Assembly (NCBI GenBank): GCA_022315425.1
Contig: JAIUPT010000041.1
Span: 744,001-808,000, forward strand
Source of the DNA: Pseudevernia furfuracea
Lineage: Eukaryota; Ascomycota; Lecanoromycetes; Lecanorales; Parmeliaceae
Reading direction: 5' to 3'
DNA: 64,000 nucleotides
This document shows, piece after piece, positions 37,254 to 48,025 of this stretch. A model generated the notes under the pieces. That model saw only the letters and a program-made list of their open reading frames with translations. It ran no database searches and was not told the DNA's origin. The translations under genes and the position numbers were made by a program. Within the stretch, counting starts at the first letter, position 1; the number at the start of each line of letters is the position of its first letter.

Positions 37254-37662
37254 TAAGAAGGCTTTAATAAAGATCTTATTTGATATAACGTCGATAGAGA
37301 CGAGTTCGATAACGTTAAGAACATCGTCGAAGAATTTTATAAGAAATATCTAAAGATCCTTCGCTAGACGATTCGACGTCTATTAATATTATCAAAATTA
37401 GTCTCGAGTCTGCGTTTTTCTCTCAGAACTCTTTCACTTACTATTCGACTAAGCGTCTATCTTATAGATCTTCTTAATCTCATAACTCTTTTTAATACTT
37501 TTTAAATTCTATTATATCTTCAATAATGATTCTAAGATATTTAATTAGATTAATAATGTTATAATAAAATGTAAATGTTTCGTCGAAATCGAGAAAACAA
37601 CGACATGACGTCTTTAACGCGCGATTAACGATTCGAATCATTAAATAAATTAATAAGAGATC
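37254..37662 (+). pseudogene. Chromodomain end and 3' region of chromovirus A
   Basis: Joined to 30679 across the duplicated pentamer, the frame reads VN-stop-EGFNKDLI-stop-YN, i.e. the VNWEGFxxDxxWY core of a chromodomain. It continues through EFDNVKNIVEEFYKKY, the helix that closes the domain, and ends near 37370. The rest to 37662 is 3' non-coding sequence. Confidence 0.75.
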
Positions 37663-37930
37663 TGTTAGCAGCGAGTCCAAGAGGACAGCTGTCGCATGAG
37701 CTCGGGGGTTGCTGAGCGTAACCGAATCGCTTGGCATACGCATGCCAAGCGGATTCTTGACGTGAGAAGCTTAAGAGGGTCATGTCTCGAAGTTTTCTAT
37801 TTTCCTTCCTTAAGAATTAGTCTTACTATTAGATATACTATACGCAATATATATATCTTCGCTAAGTTCACATTGCTACATAACTCTAGCCTGCCTTTTA
37901 TATATCTATATTATATAAGTCAGTCTAACA
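37663..37930 (+). repeat. Solo LTR of family B
   Basis: 268 bp, TGTTAGCAGCG to AGTCTAACA, in the orientation opposite to the B element at 16376. Exact duplication AGATC (37658-37662, 37931-37935). Confidence 0.9.
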
Positions 37931-38260
37931 AGATCTTTATTCAGCGATTTTCTTTTTCGATTATAAATCAAATTTCGTATAAATTATCTATATCAAAAAT
38001 TATTTATAATTATTATTTCTTTAATTCTTTATTAATGAAAATTATTTTAATATCTCTGCGATCGTATAACGTTATATTAACGATATAATATCGTCAAGAC
38101 GTTATCGAAGTAACTAAGAATTAATATCATGATAAAAAAGGATAGCGTCGATTTCTTAACATCATATTATTTTCTGCTTTTTATCTTTCTTATAATTATA
38201 TACATATCGAACGACTCTAATATAGTTATGAGAATATATCTTTTCGAAGAGAGAGAATAG

Positions 38261-38466
38261 TGTTACGAGCGTATTTCGTATCTCTTGATAATATCTATCT
38301 ATATTAACATTTTTTTATTAACACACTATTTCTTTTAGACTTAACGTGCCTTAATAGATTCACTCAGTTATACATATATGATCTTCTCTCTTAGTATATA
38401 GTTGTTCTATATCTAGTTATCTTATTTAATATATTTACATGACTTGACTCTATATTAATTCTAACA
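38261..38466 (+). repeat. 3' LTR of chromovirus A
   Basis: Starts TGTTACGAGCGTAT right after a purine tract (GAAGAGAGAGAATAG) and ends before CTTAT. Its partner is 3662-3867. Confidence 0.8.
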
Positions 38467-38551
38467 CTTATAATTATTAATAAATTATAAGTTAAAGATT
38501 TTTAGTAATTTTAATATCGTATTACGAATTTAATTCGTAAGTCTATACTTA

Positions 38552-38757
38552 TATAACAATATAAACTTAATAAACATATATATATTTCGTTTAGTATATC
38601 TAATAATAAGATTAATTCTTAAGAAAGAAAAATAAGAAACTTCGAAATATGACTCTCTTAAGCTTCTCACGTTAAGAATTCGCGTATATCAAGCGATTCG
38701 ATTACGCTTGACAATCTTCGAGCTTATGCGATAGCTATTCTAAGCTCGCTGCTAATA
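38552..38757 (-). repeat. Remainder of the outer B LTR
   Basis: Collinear with 26890-27100 of the intact B LTR (CTTAAGCTTCTCACGTTAAG shared) and continues, without gap, the LTR fragment at 1658-1712. It has lost several bases of the inner inverted repeat. It marks the right border of the nest. Confidence 0.75.
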
Positions 38758-39100
38758 TATAGAGCTAATCTAGTAGAGACTATAGAGCTAATTTAAAATT
38801 ATAATATTAATACTATCGAGATATTTATAAAATCTAAGTCTCTCGCTAATATAAAACGATTTTTAATAATTACTTAAGTAATTAAATATCTATATTATAA
38901 AGATCTTTAGATCTTAAAAGAAGTAAAGAGTTTAAAATCGATTCTTTAAAATCGACGATAGTTAATAAACTTTAATAATTCTCTAAGACCTCGCGTGAAG
39001 CTTTATTAAAGTGCTCGATGCTCGATATGTATAAAGATGTTTATTATTTAGCTACGAAATATTCTATATAACGTAATGCTTGAAGCCTCTTCGGGTTAGA
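38758..39100. other. AT-rich RIP relic, unassigned
   Basis: About 340 bp of AT-rich sequence with no family resemblance that I can see and no open frame above 60 codons. Composition changes sharply to normal at about 39090-39110. Confidence 0.4.
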
Positions 39101-39543
39101 CTCTTGAGGGTCTTTTTAAGGGGGTAGTTGTAACCCTCACAGTATCCGACCCTCAATCGCGGCTAATTAATTGTCCGAGCGAGCAGCGTTTCTTAGCAGC
39201 TTCTCGCATCCCATTTCTATCTGCCTAAGTGCAATCTCAATGGGCAATCATGTAAGGGTAAACGCAATGTGACGTATTGCCATGCAAACATTACCAATCG
39301 TGCTGTCGGAGCCGCTCATTTCCGTAATTCGTCTTTGTCATAACCATGTTTTTCAACGCGAGGCTGAAGTTAGTGAAAGCGAAAGGAGGCAGCTCTTGTA
39401 TCCCACACTGATCATTCAAGCTCCTATCCTACATTACTATACAACACTACTCTAATCTATCAATTGCGGCTATACCCATATTTTATACCTACCACCGTGC
39501 CCATGCAACCTTCCCCCACACTCTGTCAGCTAATCTCAACATA
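39101..39543 (+). promoter_or_regulatory. Upstream region of the SDR gene
   Basis: Sequence of normal composition between the repeat nest and the first gene, holding its presumed promoter. AAGGGGGTAGTTGTAACCC at 39118-39136 looks like a purine tract joined to an LTR start, so part of this spacer could be old LTR sequence. No TATA box or known operator stands out. Confidence 0.3.
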
Positions 39544-40483
39544 ATGGCCCTCAAATCGGTACTCATCACCGGCTGCAGCTCTGGAGGCATCGGTTCCTCA
39601 TTAGCATCGGCGTTTCAGCAACAAAACACGAACGTCTTCGCAACGGCCCGCGACCCAGCCAAGATGTCCCACTTGAGCGACATTCCCAATATTACTCTCC
39701 TCACCCTTGATCCTACCTCCCCGTCCAGCGTACAAGCTGCACTCCAAGTCGTAGAAGCCCGGACGGGCGGTAAGCTCGACATTCTGGTCAACAACGCAGG
39801 CCAGACGTTCGCCATGCCAATATTGGATGCCGATTTGGAAGTCGCAAAGAGCATGTACGAGATCAACATCTGGGGCACACTCCGCGTCATTCAGGCCTTT
39901 GCACCCTTGGTCATCGCCGCCAAAGGCTCGATCGTCAACATTAGTTCGGTGGCTGCGAATTTGAACACGCCTTGGATCGGTGAGTATGGCTCGAATTCCC
40001 GACAGCGAATTCGGCTGACAAAGGGTGGCAAGGGCTCTACACTGGCTCGAAGGCGGCGGTGACGGCTATATCAGACACGCTTCGCCTCGAATTAGCTCCG
40101 TTTGGCGTCAAGGTCGTGACGGTTCAAACCGGGGGTGTGAGCACAAACACCTTTGCCGCGGGTGCTCAGTTTGAACTCCCACAAACGTCAAGGTATAAGA
40201 GTGTTGAGAAAAACATTGCTGCTCGTGCCAAGGGTGAGGATGGGACGCCGCGGATGGCGCCGTCGGTCTTTGCGGAAAAGGTCGTAGGCGATGTTTTGGG
40301 AGGAGCAAATTGTCCCGTTTGGAGAGGCGGGTATGCTTCGATAGTACGCATCATGGCTTCGTGGCTCCCCGCCTCTGTATCTGTGAGTTGTGATGGGGAC
40401 ATGGGGTCGAGTTTCAAGGGCTAATGTTTGATCAGGACTCGATGTTGCTGAAAGGCACAGGACTAGATGTGATGAAGGTCTAA
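39544..40483 (+). CDS. Short-chain dehydrogenase/reductase, AYR1-like
   Basis: Predicted NADP-linked SDR of 277 residues, exons 39544-39979, 40033-40382 and 40436-40483. Both introns are 53 bp, GTGAGT to AAG/CAG, with CTGAC/CTAAT branch-like sites. Seen: the cofactor loop TGCSSGGIG (residues 9-17), LVNNAG near 81, the Ser of NISSVA (about 137-139), and the catalytic YTGSK formed only after splicing of intron 1. The third exon adds a conserved-looking KGTGLDVMK tail. Family knowledge: this short classical SDR type includes 1-acyldihydroxyacetone-phosphate reductase (lipid metabolism) and also many tailoring reductases, so the substrate is open. ATG at 39544 follows a pyrimidine-rich leader. 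It is transcribed away from the repeats and converges on the BBE-like gene. Confidence 0.85.
39980..40032 (+). other. SDR intron 1
   Basis: GTGAGT ... GGCTGACA ... CAAG, 53 bp. Its removal creates the YxxxK active-site motif in frame. Confidence 0.8.
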
Positions 40484-40701
40484 AGCCTTATTTCCATCGC
40501 AACAGTCTTGAGGTAATGGCTGCCTCTTAGTGCATATATTCAGGCGGACTATATACGCTTTTGTTGACTCAATGGCATTTTAACCCCCTCTTTCCCCCTT
40601 CTTCTTTCCTGACGCACTCAAGAATTATGTATATAGGCTATCGCACTCAACGCTTTTATCTGTATGGATTCACTGTAAACCCTGCAGCGCCCTCTCCCGT
40701 C
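40484..40701. terminator. Convergent 3' intergenic region
   Basis: 218 bp between the SDR stop and the stop of the minus-strand BBE-like gene. It must hold both 3' ends. I see no clear polyadenylation signal. Confidence 0.35.
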
Positions 40702-42668
40702 TCACTCGAACAATCCGAATCCTCCAGGCACCAAAGTCTGAAAAACCCCAAAGGGATCATACTTCCTACTTACATTCCGCAGCTGCTCCTCAATCTCCGG
40801 CCCATAGCCCGCGATTGGATCCTGGCCCTCATTCGCATGATTGAGATCTATGTACCGATTGAAAGTCCCAGACGCCTTGGCGGCATCGATGATACCCTGA
40901 AGAAGATTGTCCGCGACCTTGCGTACCCGATCGTTGTCGCGGCTATTGGTCCAGGTAGCGGAGAGCAGGACGAGGATAAGGGAACCCCGAGGTGGATGCA
41001 CTGGAAGACCGAGGCTATTACCCCCTTTGAGGGCTGTGCGGGACGTGACGGCGGAGTTGAGAGCTTGCAGGCTAATGGACCAGGTGATGCCAGCCACCGA
41101 GGCCACGGTCGAGGTACTGGTGTTCCAGAGGTTGAACAAAGTGTGGAGCATACCGAGGTCGTTTTCGAATGTGGTGGCGAACGTCAGTTGCCTGCGGTTT
41201 GCGGAAAGGAGGAAACATTGTCAGTACGGGGCTCTCTGAGTTTGTATAGGTGATGATCGTGATGAGTGCCTGGAAAAGGTAGACATACTGCAGCTGATCC
41301 GGTGACAGTGACTGCTGCACGATGGAATAGGGGCTGAGAGCTGTGATGCTGAGGTTGCTCCCAAGCTGCGGTTGAATTGCCGTGAAGGGTTGAAAAACTA
41401 GTGGATTCACTACAGGTTGCGTATAAACGAGCTCAGTGATGATGAAAGAGCCCGCGCTGCCGCTGAACGCAAAACTTTGCAAGAGAGCGGCGTATACGTC
41501 AAAATCTGGCGCGGAGCAGAAGGCACTGAACGCTTCGAGCTGCTGCGAGATGGTGAGAGTGGGGTAGGTTATACTGCCGGCCCAAAGATCACCTTGCTCG
41601 AATGTGTTTAACGCGAAGCTTGTGACGATGCCAAAGTTTCCGGAGCCGCCTTTCAGTGCTGTCCACAGATCCCGGTGGGAGTTTGCGGTTGCCTCTATAA
41701 TGGAGCTGTTTGCGAGGACTATCTCAAAGGAGACTACGTTGTCACATGCGAATCCTTCGCGAGTGGCGAAGTATGAAAGACCCCCTTGTTTAGAGCTAGT
41801 CAGCTACATCTTCAAACAATCCTGAATGCGATGCCCAACAGCGGGCATATTGATGAGACAAGCATGACTGACCTCCGAGGGTGGAGCCTCCGACACCAAC
41901 TCCACCGCTTCTGATCCCCTGAACCGACAGCTTTAAAGGGTCTAAAACTGAATACACATCCTTCCACCTCTGGCCGGGACCAATAGTCACTGTTCTCTTG
42001 TCCTCCGATAGAGTCGTACCGTTCAATGCGCTCAGATCCAAGGTCACGCCATCGTCAATATTTGCACTTCCCGCATGCGCCATATGGCCACCGCTGCGGA
42101 TTGCGAACTTACAACCTGTTTTCAGATTCATGTAGTCACCCGTAAGGTTTACATTTGCGGTAAGAATTTTGATCGCTAAGGACACATCTTGAGAGGTCGT
42201 CGGCGAGACAATGCAATCTGGCGCAAGCGTTTCTTCTTGTGCCGACCAATAAGACAGTAATGAGGAGTTGTATAATCTGCTACGCGGGTACGAGACTTTT
42301 GTCTTCAGTGCCATTGACAGGGCTTCGCACTGCGGGGACAGCATTAGATGCTATTTCTTCGTAGGAATTGTAATGGTGAAAGACTGCCGAGCGAAATAGT
42401 GAGGCAGGAGAGGAAGAAAACCTGATCGTCGACTCAAGCATCTTTCCAAGGCTCAGATGGCCAGTTAATGTGGATCTTGAATGAGAGAAAGTGAAAAGTA
42501 GCAGTTGAAAATGATCTCATGGTAATATAATGCTCCAGTATAGGACATGAAGTTGAGACGTTCTCCGTAACTCACACAGGTGTTGTTGAATGATGCAGAT
42601 ACAGTGGAAGCTAATACCACAACGAAGGTAGCAACAGTAATATTAGTGATTAAAGTATGCCCAGCCAT
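40702..42668 (-). CDS. BBE-like FAD-linked oxidoreductase 1
   Basis: Predicted secretory flavoprotein of 518 residues, exons 42576-42668, 41873-42350, 41289-41784 and 40702-41191 (minus). The hydrophobic start (about residues 5-25, ending VSA) is a signal peptide. The FAD-binding domain has RSGGHMAHAGSANIDDG, whose His is the expected site of covalent 8-alpha-histidyl FAD, and GVGVGGSTLGGGLSYF across intron 2. The second covalent Cys of classical BBE enzymes is absent, so attachment would be monocovalent. The carboxy BBE motif is present (RYIDLNHA ... KYDPFGVFQ). Such enzymes oxidise alcohols, sugars or alkaloid-type substrates with O2. The substrate here is unknown. First of two tandem BBE-P450 modules. 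Intron 1 (225 bp) is the least certain part of the model. Confidence 0.85.
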
Positions 42669-43550
42669 TGCCGTGGAAATGGACAAGATAAAACAAACAC
42701 GTTAGTGGCACCGACAACGTGAAGTATCAGGTGAAATTCTGGAGTTTGTGTGCAACAAATTTTCAAAGGCGTCCGTGTAGAGATATCATATGGATCCAGC
42801 TTAGATGAAGCAACAGCTACACGAGTTCGTTGGATTAATCTCGTTCGTGGATACAAGCCATCGGTTATTGGCTCGCCGGAAAAGCTTGCTTTTCAGGCAA
42901 AGTTGCCTAGGAGCATTTTCATTTATCTCTCCGCAAACCTATCCTTTTCGGGTTTTCGCACCAGTTTTCCATGACCGTGAGCCTTCGGGATCGCCGTTGT
43001 AGGTCTGCAGTTGAAAATGTGCACCCACATCATATCATCTCTAGGCCAGCGGGTGACTGCCACGAATCATGCAGGCAATCACCTTCGAGGCGGCTGCAGA
43101 CCGTTCCTTTGAGCAAAATCCGGACAAGGCTGAAGCACGTCAGGTCTCGATAAATGATGATGGATGCATTCACGACGCCCAGAGCTGAGTCAGCGCTTGT
43201 TCAGCCGAGACTGTGCCTAAGCAGCCACCGGGAAAATTGGATCATGCATAATCGGCAGTTGCAAGACATGCAAATACACGCTTTATGGTTTCGTGTCACT
43301 TTGATTAGGCTCAAATGCAGGCTTGTAGCCATCGTTATTAATGCCCGTGGAATCCTTCATCTCAGTCACATGATGCGGGTCACTTTATAAAATAGCCATC
43401 CCTACTCAATCTAGCTGGTTCCGTGTAGATAGTCTTGGCCTTCAGGAACACTCCGACGGTCCGATTTGCTACAAACGCATCATAGGAGGAACGGCAGGTG
43501 CTCTCACTACTAATTGGAGCAACAAAAACCGACTGTCAGCGATAATCAAA
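42669..43550. other. Intergenic region between BBE-like 1 and P450 1
   Basis: About 880 bp of normal composition with only spurious open frames under 80 codons. It contains the promoter of BBE-like 1 and the 3' end of P450 1. No repeat or RNA gene recognised. Confidence 0.4.
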
Positions 43551-45371
43551 TCACCCAAGTTCCCATCTCCTTGGCGTCAGCTTCACGGAGAGGTCACACC
43601 CTTTTTTACTTGACATGACACCCAAGACAGGATTGCCTTCTTCAAACCTCGGAAACTTTTGGTGTCCCTCGAGTACAATATCAAATCGATGTAGTAATAT
43701 GGCCACGAAAGCAATAACACTTTGCTTGGCGATAAAGCGGCCTGGACACAATGTGGCCCCACCGCCAAAAGGTCGCCAACTCAACGTGCGCGTCAAAGCT
43801 TCATCGTCGAGAAAACGAGTAGACTTGAACTCATTAACTCTGTCGCCGAAGACGCTCTCGTCAAAATGGAGTTGGCGGTTAGGAATCATGATACGATTGC
43901 CTTTTCGGAGCGTCTTTCCGCCAATACTTATATCTTCAGTGATGTATCGAACTGACGAAGAATAAGCCGAGAGTCGAAGTGCCTCTTCCCATACACCATT
44001 CAGTCGCGGACACTTCTCCTCCAAGTCCTTCACTTCGGGTTCTCCGTTGGTGAAAAATCCCTTTGTCTCCTCTCGCACAATTTGCATTAATTCGGGCTCG
44101 AAGAGCATATACGAAAGCATCCAAAAGCAGATTTTTCGAGTATTACTATTGATCCTACAAACCAGCGATTAGTAGAAATTTCATATCCTGGTCAGGAAAA
44201 CACTCGCCCCCAGTAGATTGTCATCATCATAATCGCAATTTCATGTGTATCAAATCCTACATTCCTCATTTCTGCCTCCATAACGGGCGTGAACCACGCC
44301 ATTCCACCCCTCGCTTCAACTGGTACTTGGAAATACCGTTCTAAGCCGGCTGTTACTTCATCCCTGGCTCTGATCATCTTGCTAGCTAGGAGCTTGGGAT
44401 ACTGGAAAAGTACCTGCCATGTGAGGTCATCGAAAGTAAGGAAATGATTGCTCAGCTTGGGTTCCATTTCGGCTAATAGTGGACCAAAGTACGCTTCTTG
44501 GCCCGCACAAATAAAAACGTCCGAGGTCCAGGCGTATAGCGAGAGGACAACGCCTTGTTCGGAGGCATTCAAGGCGTAAGGATATTGGGCCATATGCTTG
44601 ATGCTCAAGGAGTATTGGAAATATCGAGTGAATGTGCTGCGAAGATGATCAAGTCGTTTTCCGGGGGACAGTTGGTGAATGTGTATCTCACGACCTAGCC
44701 TCGCCAGCGGCTTTCGGTGTGGGTTTGGGAATCTCTCTCTCTTCGGATCGGGGACTTCGTACATAGTTCGCACAGCGAATTTCGAGGAGCCGCAACTTCG
44801 CATCACTGCTTGTACAAATATCTCGTAGGACAGGGTAGACGTGTTTTTGTAAACCGTTGTAACGTCTTTAGAATTTGTGAGTACATAGATTTTAGTGCCT
44901 GCCGCGATTACTGCATAGGGCTGTTTTGAGTTGCCGAAGTAGTCACTGCATCACCCATGAGTACGATTTGAATTTCTTGATGAAGGCTTACTTTGCATAG
45001 TCCAGTAGCTGGTTGGAATTTCGGAAAAAGGACGCTCCATGACCTATCGACCAGTCAGTCACAATTGCACACCAAAATGGAAGCACATGGGAGTCACCAA
45101 GGACTGTTGAGTTTAATCAGCAAAAACAATACCCGAGCATCAAAAAGGATAGTGACTCGCCTGGTATCCAGTAGGGCAGTTCCTCCGGATCATCTGGATA
45201 AAACAAGGGCAACACCGTGAATCTTCCAACTCTCCAAAGGAGAATGCTCACAATGAGTCCACCGGCAAGGAACAGACACGTATTTGCTTTAGCCACTGCA
45301 GCTAGCTCCGCAGGTGACGACAATTCTGCAATATAATGTAGAAACATGGCTAGCAATTCTGATGTGCTCAA
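43551..45371 (-). CDS. Cytochrome P450 1
   Basis: Predicted membrane-anchored P450 of 534 residues, exons 45161-45371, 44992-45043, 44208-44945 and 43551-44154 (minus). An amino-terminal helix (about residues 32-50) is followed by FYPDDPEELPYWIPG, the Pro-rich hinge. The K-helix ExxR is EALR in VWEEALRLSAYSSSVRYI. The haem loop is WRPFGGGATLCPGRFIAK, with Cys as the haem ligand. The FGGGxxxCPGR form and the VRYI ... IGGKTLRKG ... IPNRQLHFDESVFG segment resemble the CYP7/CYP8 (prostacyclin-synthase-like) fungal P450s, which is a family-level inference. Introns 1 and 3 need GC donors (GCGAGT); reading through either one hits a stop. Exon 2 is 52 bp, as in P450 2. Pairs with BBE-like 1. Confidence 0.85.
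44155..44207 (-). other. P450 1 intron 3, GC-AG
   Basis: The donor reads TGGGG|GCGAGT where P450 2 has TGGGG|GTGGGT at the identical codon. Acceptor TTTGTAG. 53 bp. Confidence 0.65.
45044..45160 (-). other. P450 1 intron 1, GC-AG
   Basis: The donor reads CCAG|GCGAGT where P450 2 has CCAG|GTCTGT at the identical codon. Acceptor GATAG. 117 bp. Confidence 0.65.
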
Positions 45372-46301
45372 CTATGGTAGATCAAAAAGCATTCAAACGG
45401 CAAAATACTTGGAAAGCGAAAGTCTTTTTATCAAATATAGATGTCCGCGATGAAGAAAATCAATCACAAAAGAATGTGGCTTTTTCAACCATTTTTTTCT
45501 AGCCTCGTTTTTTGGTATCTGTGTACCTGTGGATGCTACGGACGGGACAAGATGTGTCCGGATTGACACAGGATTGGGATTTTACGATGGGCCATCAGTC
45601 TTCGAGCACGCACTTCGGACGTCTTTGTGAATTGGGAAGCCTAGGGCTGTAGCGTCTCCTCTACAACTATACATGTATACATGTATATCTACATATACAT
45701 ACCTGGATCTGCATGCACATGCAGTCATGTCAGTCAACAAATAGTGTCCGGATCCCATACCAGAATCTTCGCATCGGATAATCCGATTCTTACTGGGAAT
45801 GGTACATTATATAACCGCACCAAACAGCTTCGTTATTCGACAAGAGCAGAGCACAGTCGGTAACGGTGTGTGCCATCGCGGTTTCGGGTTTTATTGGCTT
45901 TGGCAAACCACTCTTTACAAGAGGGGTGAGGAAAAGATTCTCTGGACAGCCTCGCTTTTGAGGAGAGGGCAGGGTAGTAGCTGAGCTCAGCCAACGAAAT
46001 GCATGTAAGATTATAGAGCATGATGGATCTATGGAAAGGTGATGTAGAGGGTTGGTCCGCACGGGAAGTGGCCCACCGCAACTGCACGCAGGTGACCACT
46101 TAACCCTACATAAGTGAAGGGCATCATGGACCATCAAATGAGATATGATTCTTGAGCATAGGGTTTCCGCTATGAGTTCTACCTTGCGCTGTAATGGACA
46201 TTGAGACATTGAGAGATTCGCAGCTCATTTCTACTTTGTTCATCTACACAGGACTCACTTCCCTTGACAACCTCGTCTTACCCAAGCTAGTCTCAGTGAG
46301 G
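45372..46301. other. Intergenic region between P450 1 and BBE-like 2
   Basis: About 930 bp. Contains a TATACATG/TACATATACA simple-sequence patch at 45667-45705. Otherwise only spurious frames. Holds the P450 1 promoter and the BBE-like 2 3' end. Confidence 0.4.
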
Positions 46302-48025
46302 TTACCGCACGAAAAGCTTAAACCCGCCCGGCATTCCATTCTGGAAAAGGCCATGAGGATCGTACCTTTTGCTGACCGCCTGCAAGTTGGCTTTGCTGCC
46401 CGCCCCATATCCATCAATCGGATTTTGCGTCTTGTCCGCATAATTGAGGTAAATGAACTCAGAAAAGACTCCTGCTTTTTGCGCAAGTGCTTTGACCACA
46501 TCAATGAACTCTTTTGCCACACTGTTCACCAATGAATCATCGGTCGACAGAGTCCATGAAGCCGTAAGAAGTGAGTTCACTAGTGGACCTTGCGAAGGAT
46601 TGAGGCCCTGGGAGTTCCCTCCCAGGGGAGCTGACTTGGAAGTGATTGCTGGGACAATGGGCTGGAATGTGAGCGACCATGTGATCCCTGCGACTTTTTC
46701 AATTTGTTTGATTGTGTCATTGAACTTGCCGTAAACGGTGTAGAGGAAAGATAGGTCATTCTTGAACGTGCTCGTGATGTAGAGTTGCCTGTTATTTGTC
46801 AAGGACAGCCACCAAGAGTTCTTCAGGATCATATATTATAGAATCGAAATACGAGAAATAGGATTACAAACCGGAAACCGTCAGGGGCAGCTGCGCCTCG
46901 TTCCACGGTGAGGCTCAAAAGACTATCGATCCGCAAAGTACTTGCAAGTTGTGGCTGTATGGCGGTGAAGGGCTGGAGTTTAAGGGGATTTGCTTGTGGT
47001 TTAGTGTAATATAGGCCATTAACCGCAGCACTGCCTTGGCTTCCACTAAAGCCAAAACTCTGAATGACTGCAGAATAGTCATCGTACTGTGGATCGTTGG
47101 CAAAGTTGTAGAAAGCCGTGAGCTGTTGCGATGCAGTCGTTGTAGGGTAGTAGACGATTCCACCCCAAAAGGAACCTTGTTGAAAGGTCTTCAAGTCAAA
47201 GCGAGTTACAATACCAAAATTGTTAGAGCCACCGCGAAGCGCAATCCAGAGGTCAGCGTTTGAACTCTGGTTGGCGTTAACAACATTGCCGTCGGCGAGT
47301 ACAATCTCGTAGTTCACGACGTTATCACAAACAAAGCCTTTTCGAGCTGAAAAATACGAGAGGCCACCTGGAATCGATTAGATCTCCATACACGTATTTA
47401 GTCCATTGAACGTGTTCGACAGACCTCCCAGAGTAAGACCGCCAACCCCAACTTGTGCCGCACGTCCACCACTCACTGCTAGATTTTTGGAGTCCAGATA
47501 AGTGTACACATCAGACCACTTTGCACCAGCTCCTACCGATGTGATAGTCTGATCAGCGTTCACAGCCACTTTGTTGATGGATTTCATATCAATGACAGCG
47601 CCACCCTGGATGGAAGCGCTGCCAGCCCAAGGAGTGTGCCCCCCTCCTTTCACAGCGAATTTGGCTGTGTAATGACTAGACTCATAGACAGAAGCCAGGG
47701 TATTGACGACTATCGCGACGTCATCGGTGTTTAGTGGTATGACAATGCAACCAGGAAAGATTTGTTCCTCTTGCTGGGAGAAGTATGATGCCTTGGACAT
47801 CTGATAGGCAGGATCGGAGGGGAGGGAGACCTTGCCGGGCAGTGCCTTTGATAGAGCATCGCATTGAAGCTTGGTGCACAAACTTGATAGAACAGTTGTG
47901 TTTGATTGATTCGTTGCGTCGGCTGGCGTTGAATCAGTCATGTTAGAAGATCCATTGACTGTGCATAAGAGGAGGCTAGAAAAGAGGAAGGGTGCCAGCA
48001 TGATAAGGGGACACTGAGATAACAT
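46302..48025 (-). CDS. BBE-like FAD-linked oxidoreductase 2
   Basis: Predicted secretory flavoprotein of 527 residues, exons 47425-48025, 46872-47367 and 46302-46788 (minus). I chose the ATG at 48025 because it opens directly into a signal peptide (MLSQCPLIMLAPFLFSSLLL). The upstream in-frame ATG at 48196 would add a His/Met-rich stretch encoded by a GCATGTGA repeat. FAD site: VKGGGHTPWAGSASIQGG with the covalent His, then GVGGLTLGG spliced to GLSYF. Carboxy motif: IYLNYADKTQNPIDGYG and KRYDPHGLFQ. Exon 2 is exactly 496 bp, like exon 3 of BBE-like 1, and both later intron positions match. Two-exon fusion at the front: BBE-like 1 has an extra first intron. Paralogue of BBE-like 1 by tandem duplication. 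Confidence 0.88.

Larger units (their letters stand above)
3662..38466 (+). mobile_element. Chromovirus A (Ty3/gypsy with chromodomain), RIP-inactivated, host of nested elements
   Basis: The 206-bp LTRs at 3662-3867 and 38261-38466 start TGTTACGAGCGTAT and are flanked by the exact duplication CTTAT (3657-3661, 38467-38471). The Helitron sequence reads through when the element is removed. Without its nested insertions the element is about 7 kb. The plus-strand order is gag (about 11.3-12.6 kb), aspartic protease (13.0-13.2 kb, then from 14.58 kb), reverse transcriptase (15.0-16.3 kb), RNase H (16.3 kb and 27.1 kb), integrase (27.6-28.46 kb and 30.32 kb) and chromodomain (30.6 kb and 37.25 kb). 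Every domain has RIP stop codons, so it is dead. Confidence 0.85.
1713..38551 (+). mobile_element. Helitron-like element, non-autonomous, split by nested insertions
   Basis: The 5' end at 1713 (TTAATATATATAAAAG) matches the Helitron ends at 28466 and 58633, which read TCAGTATATATAAAAG. The 3' end is a palindrome at 38523-38539 followed by 12 nt ending CTATACTTA. The host B LTR is cut exactly between A (1712) and T (38552), as expected for Helitrons, and no target duplication is seen. Its own sequence survives at about 1713-1891, 3337-3661 and 38472-38551, under 0.6 kb in all. The rest of this span is later insertions. I see no Rep/helicase coding sequence in it. Confidence 0.7.

Noticed and set aside
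38261..38466. A solo A LTR at this position
   Set aside because: The flanks AATAG and CTTAT do not match each other, but CTTAT matches the left flank at 3657 and a purine tract precedes it, so it is the 3' LTR of the 34.8-kb nested element.
40561..41253. 230-codon plus-strand open frame
   Set aside because: Antisense to the last exon of BBE-like 1, which has clear BBE motifs on the minus strand.
45667..45705. TATACATG palindromic patch as a regulatory site
   Set aside because: Simple AT/TG repeat sequence that is self-complementary by composition.
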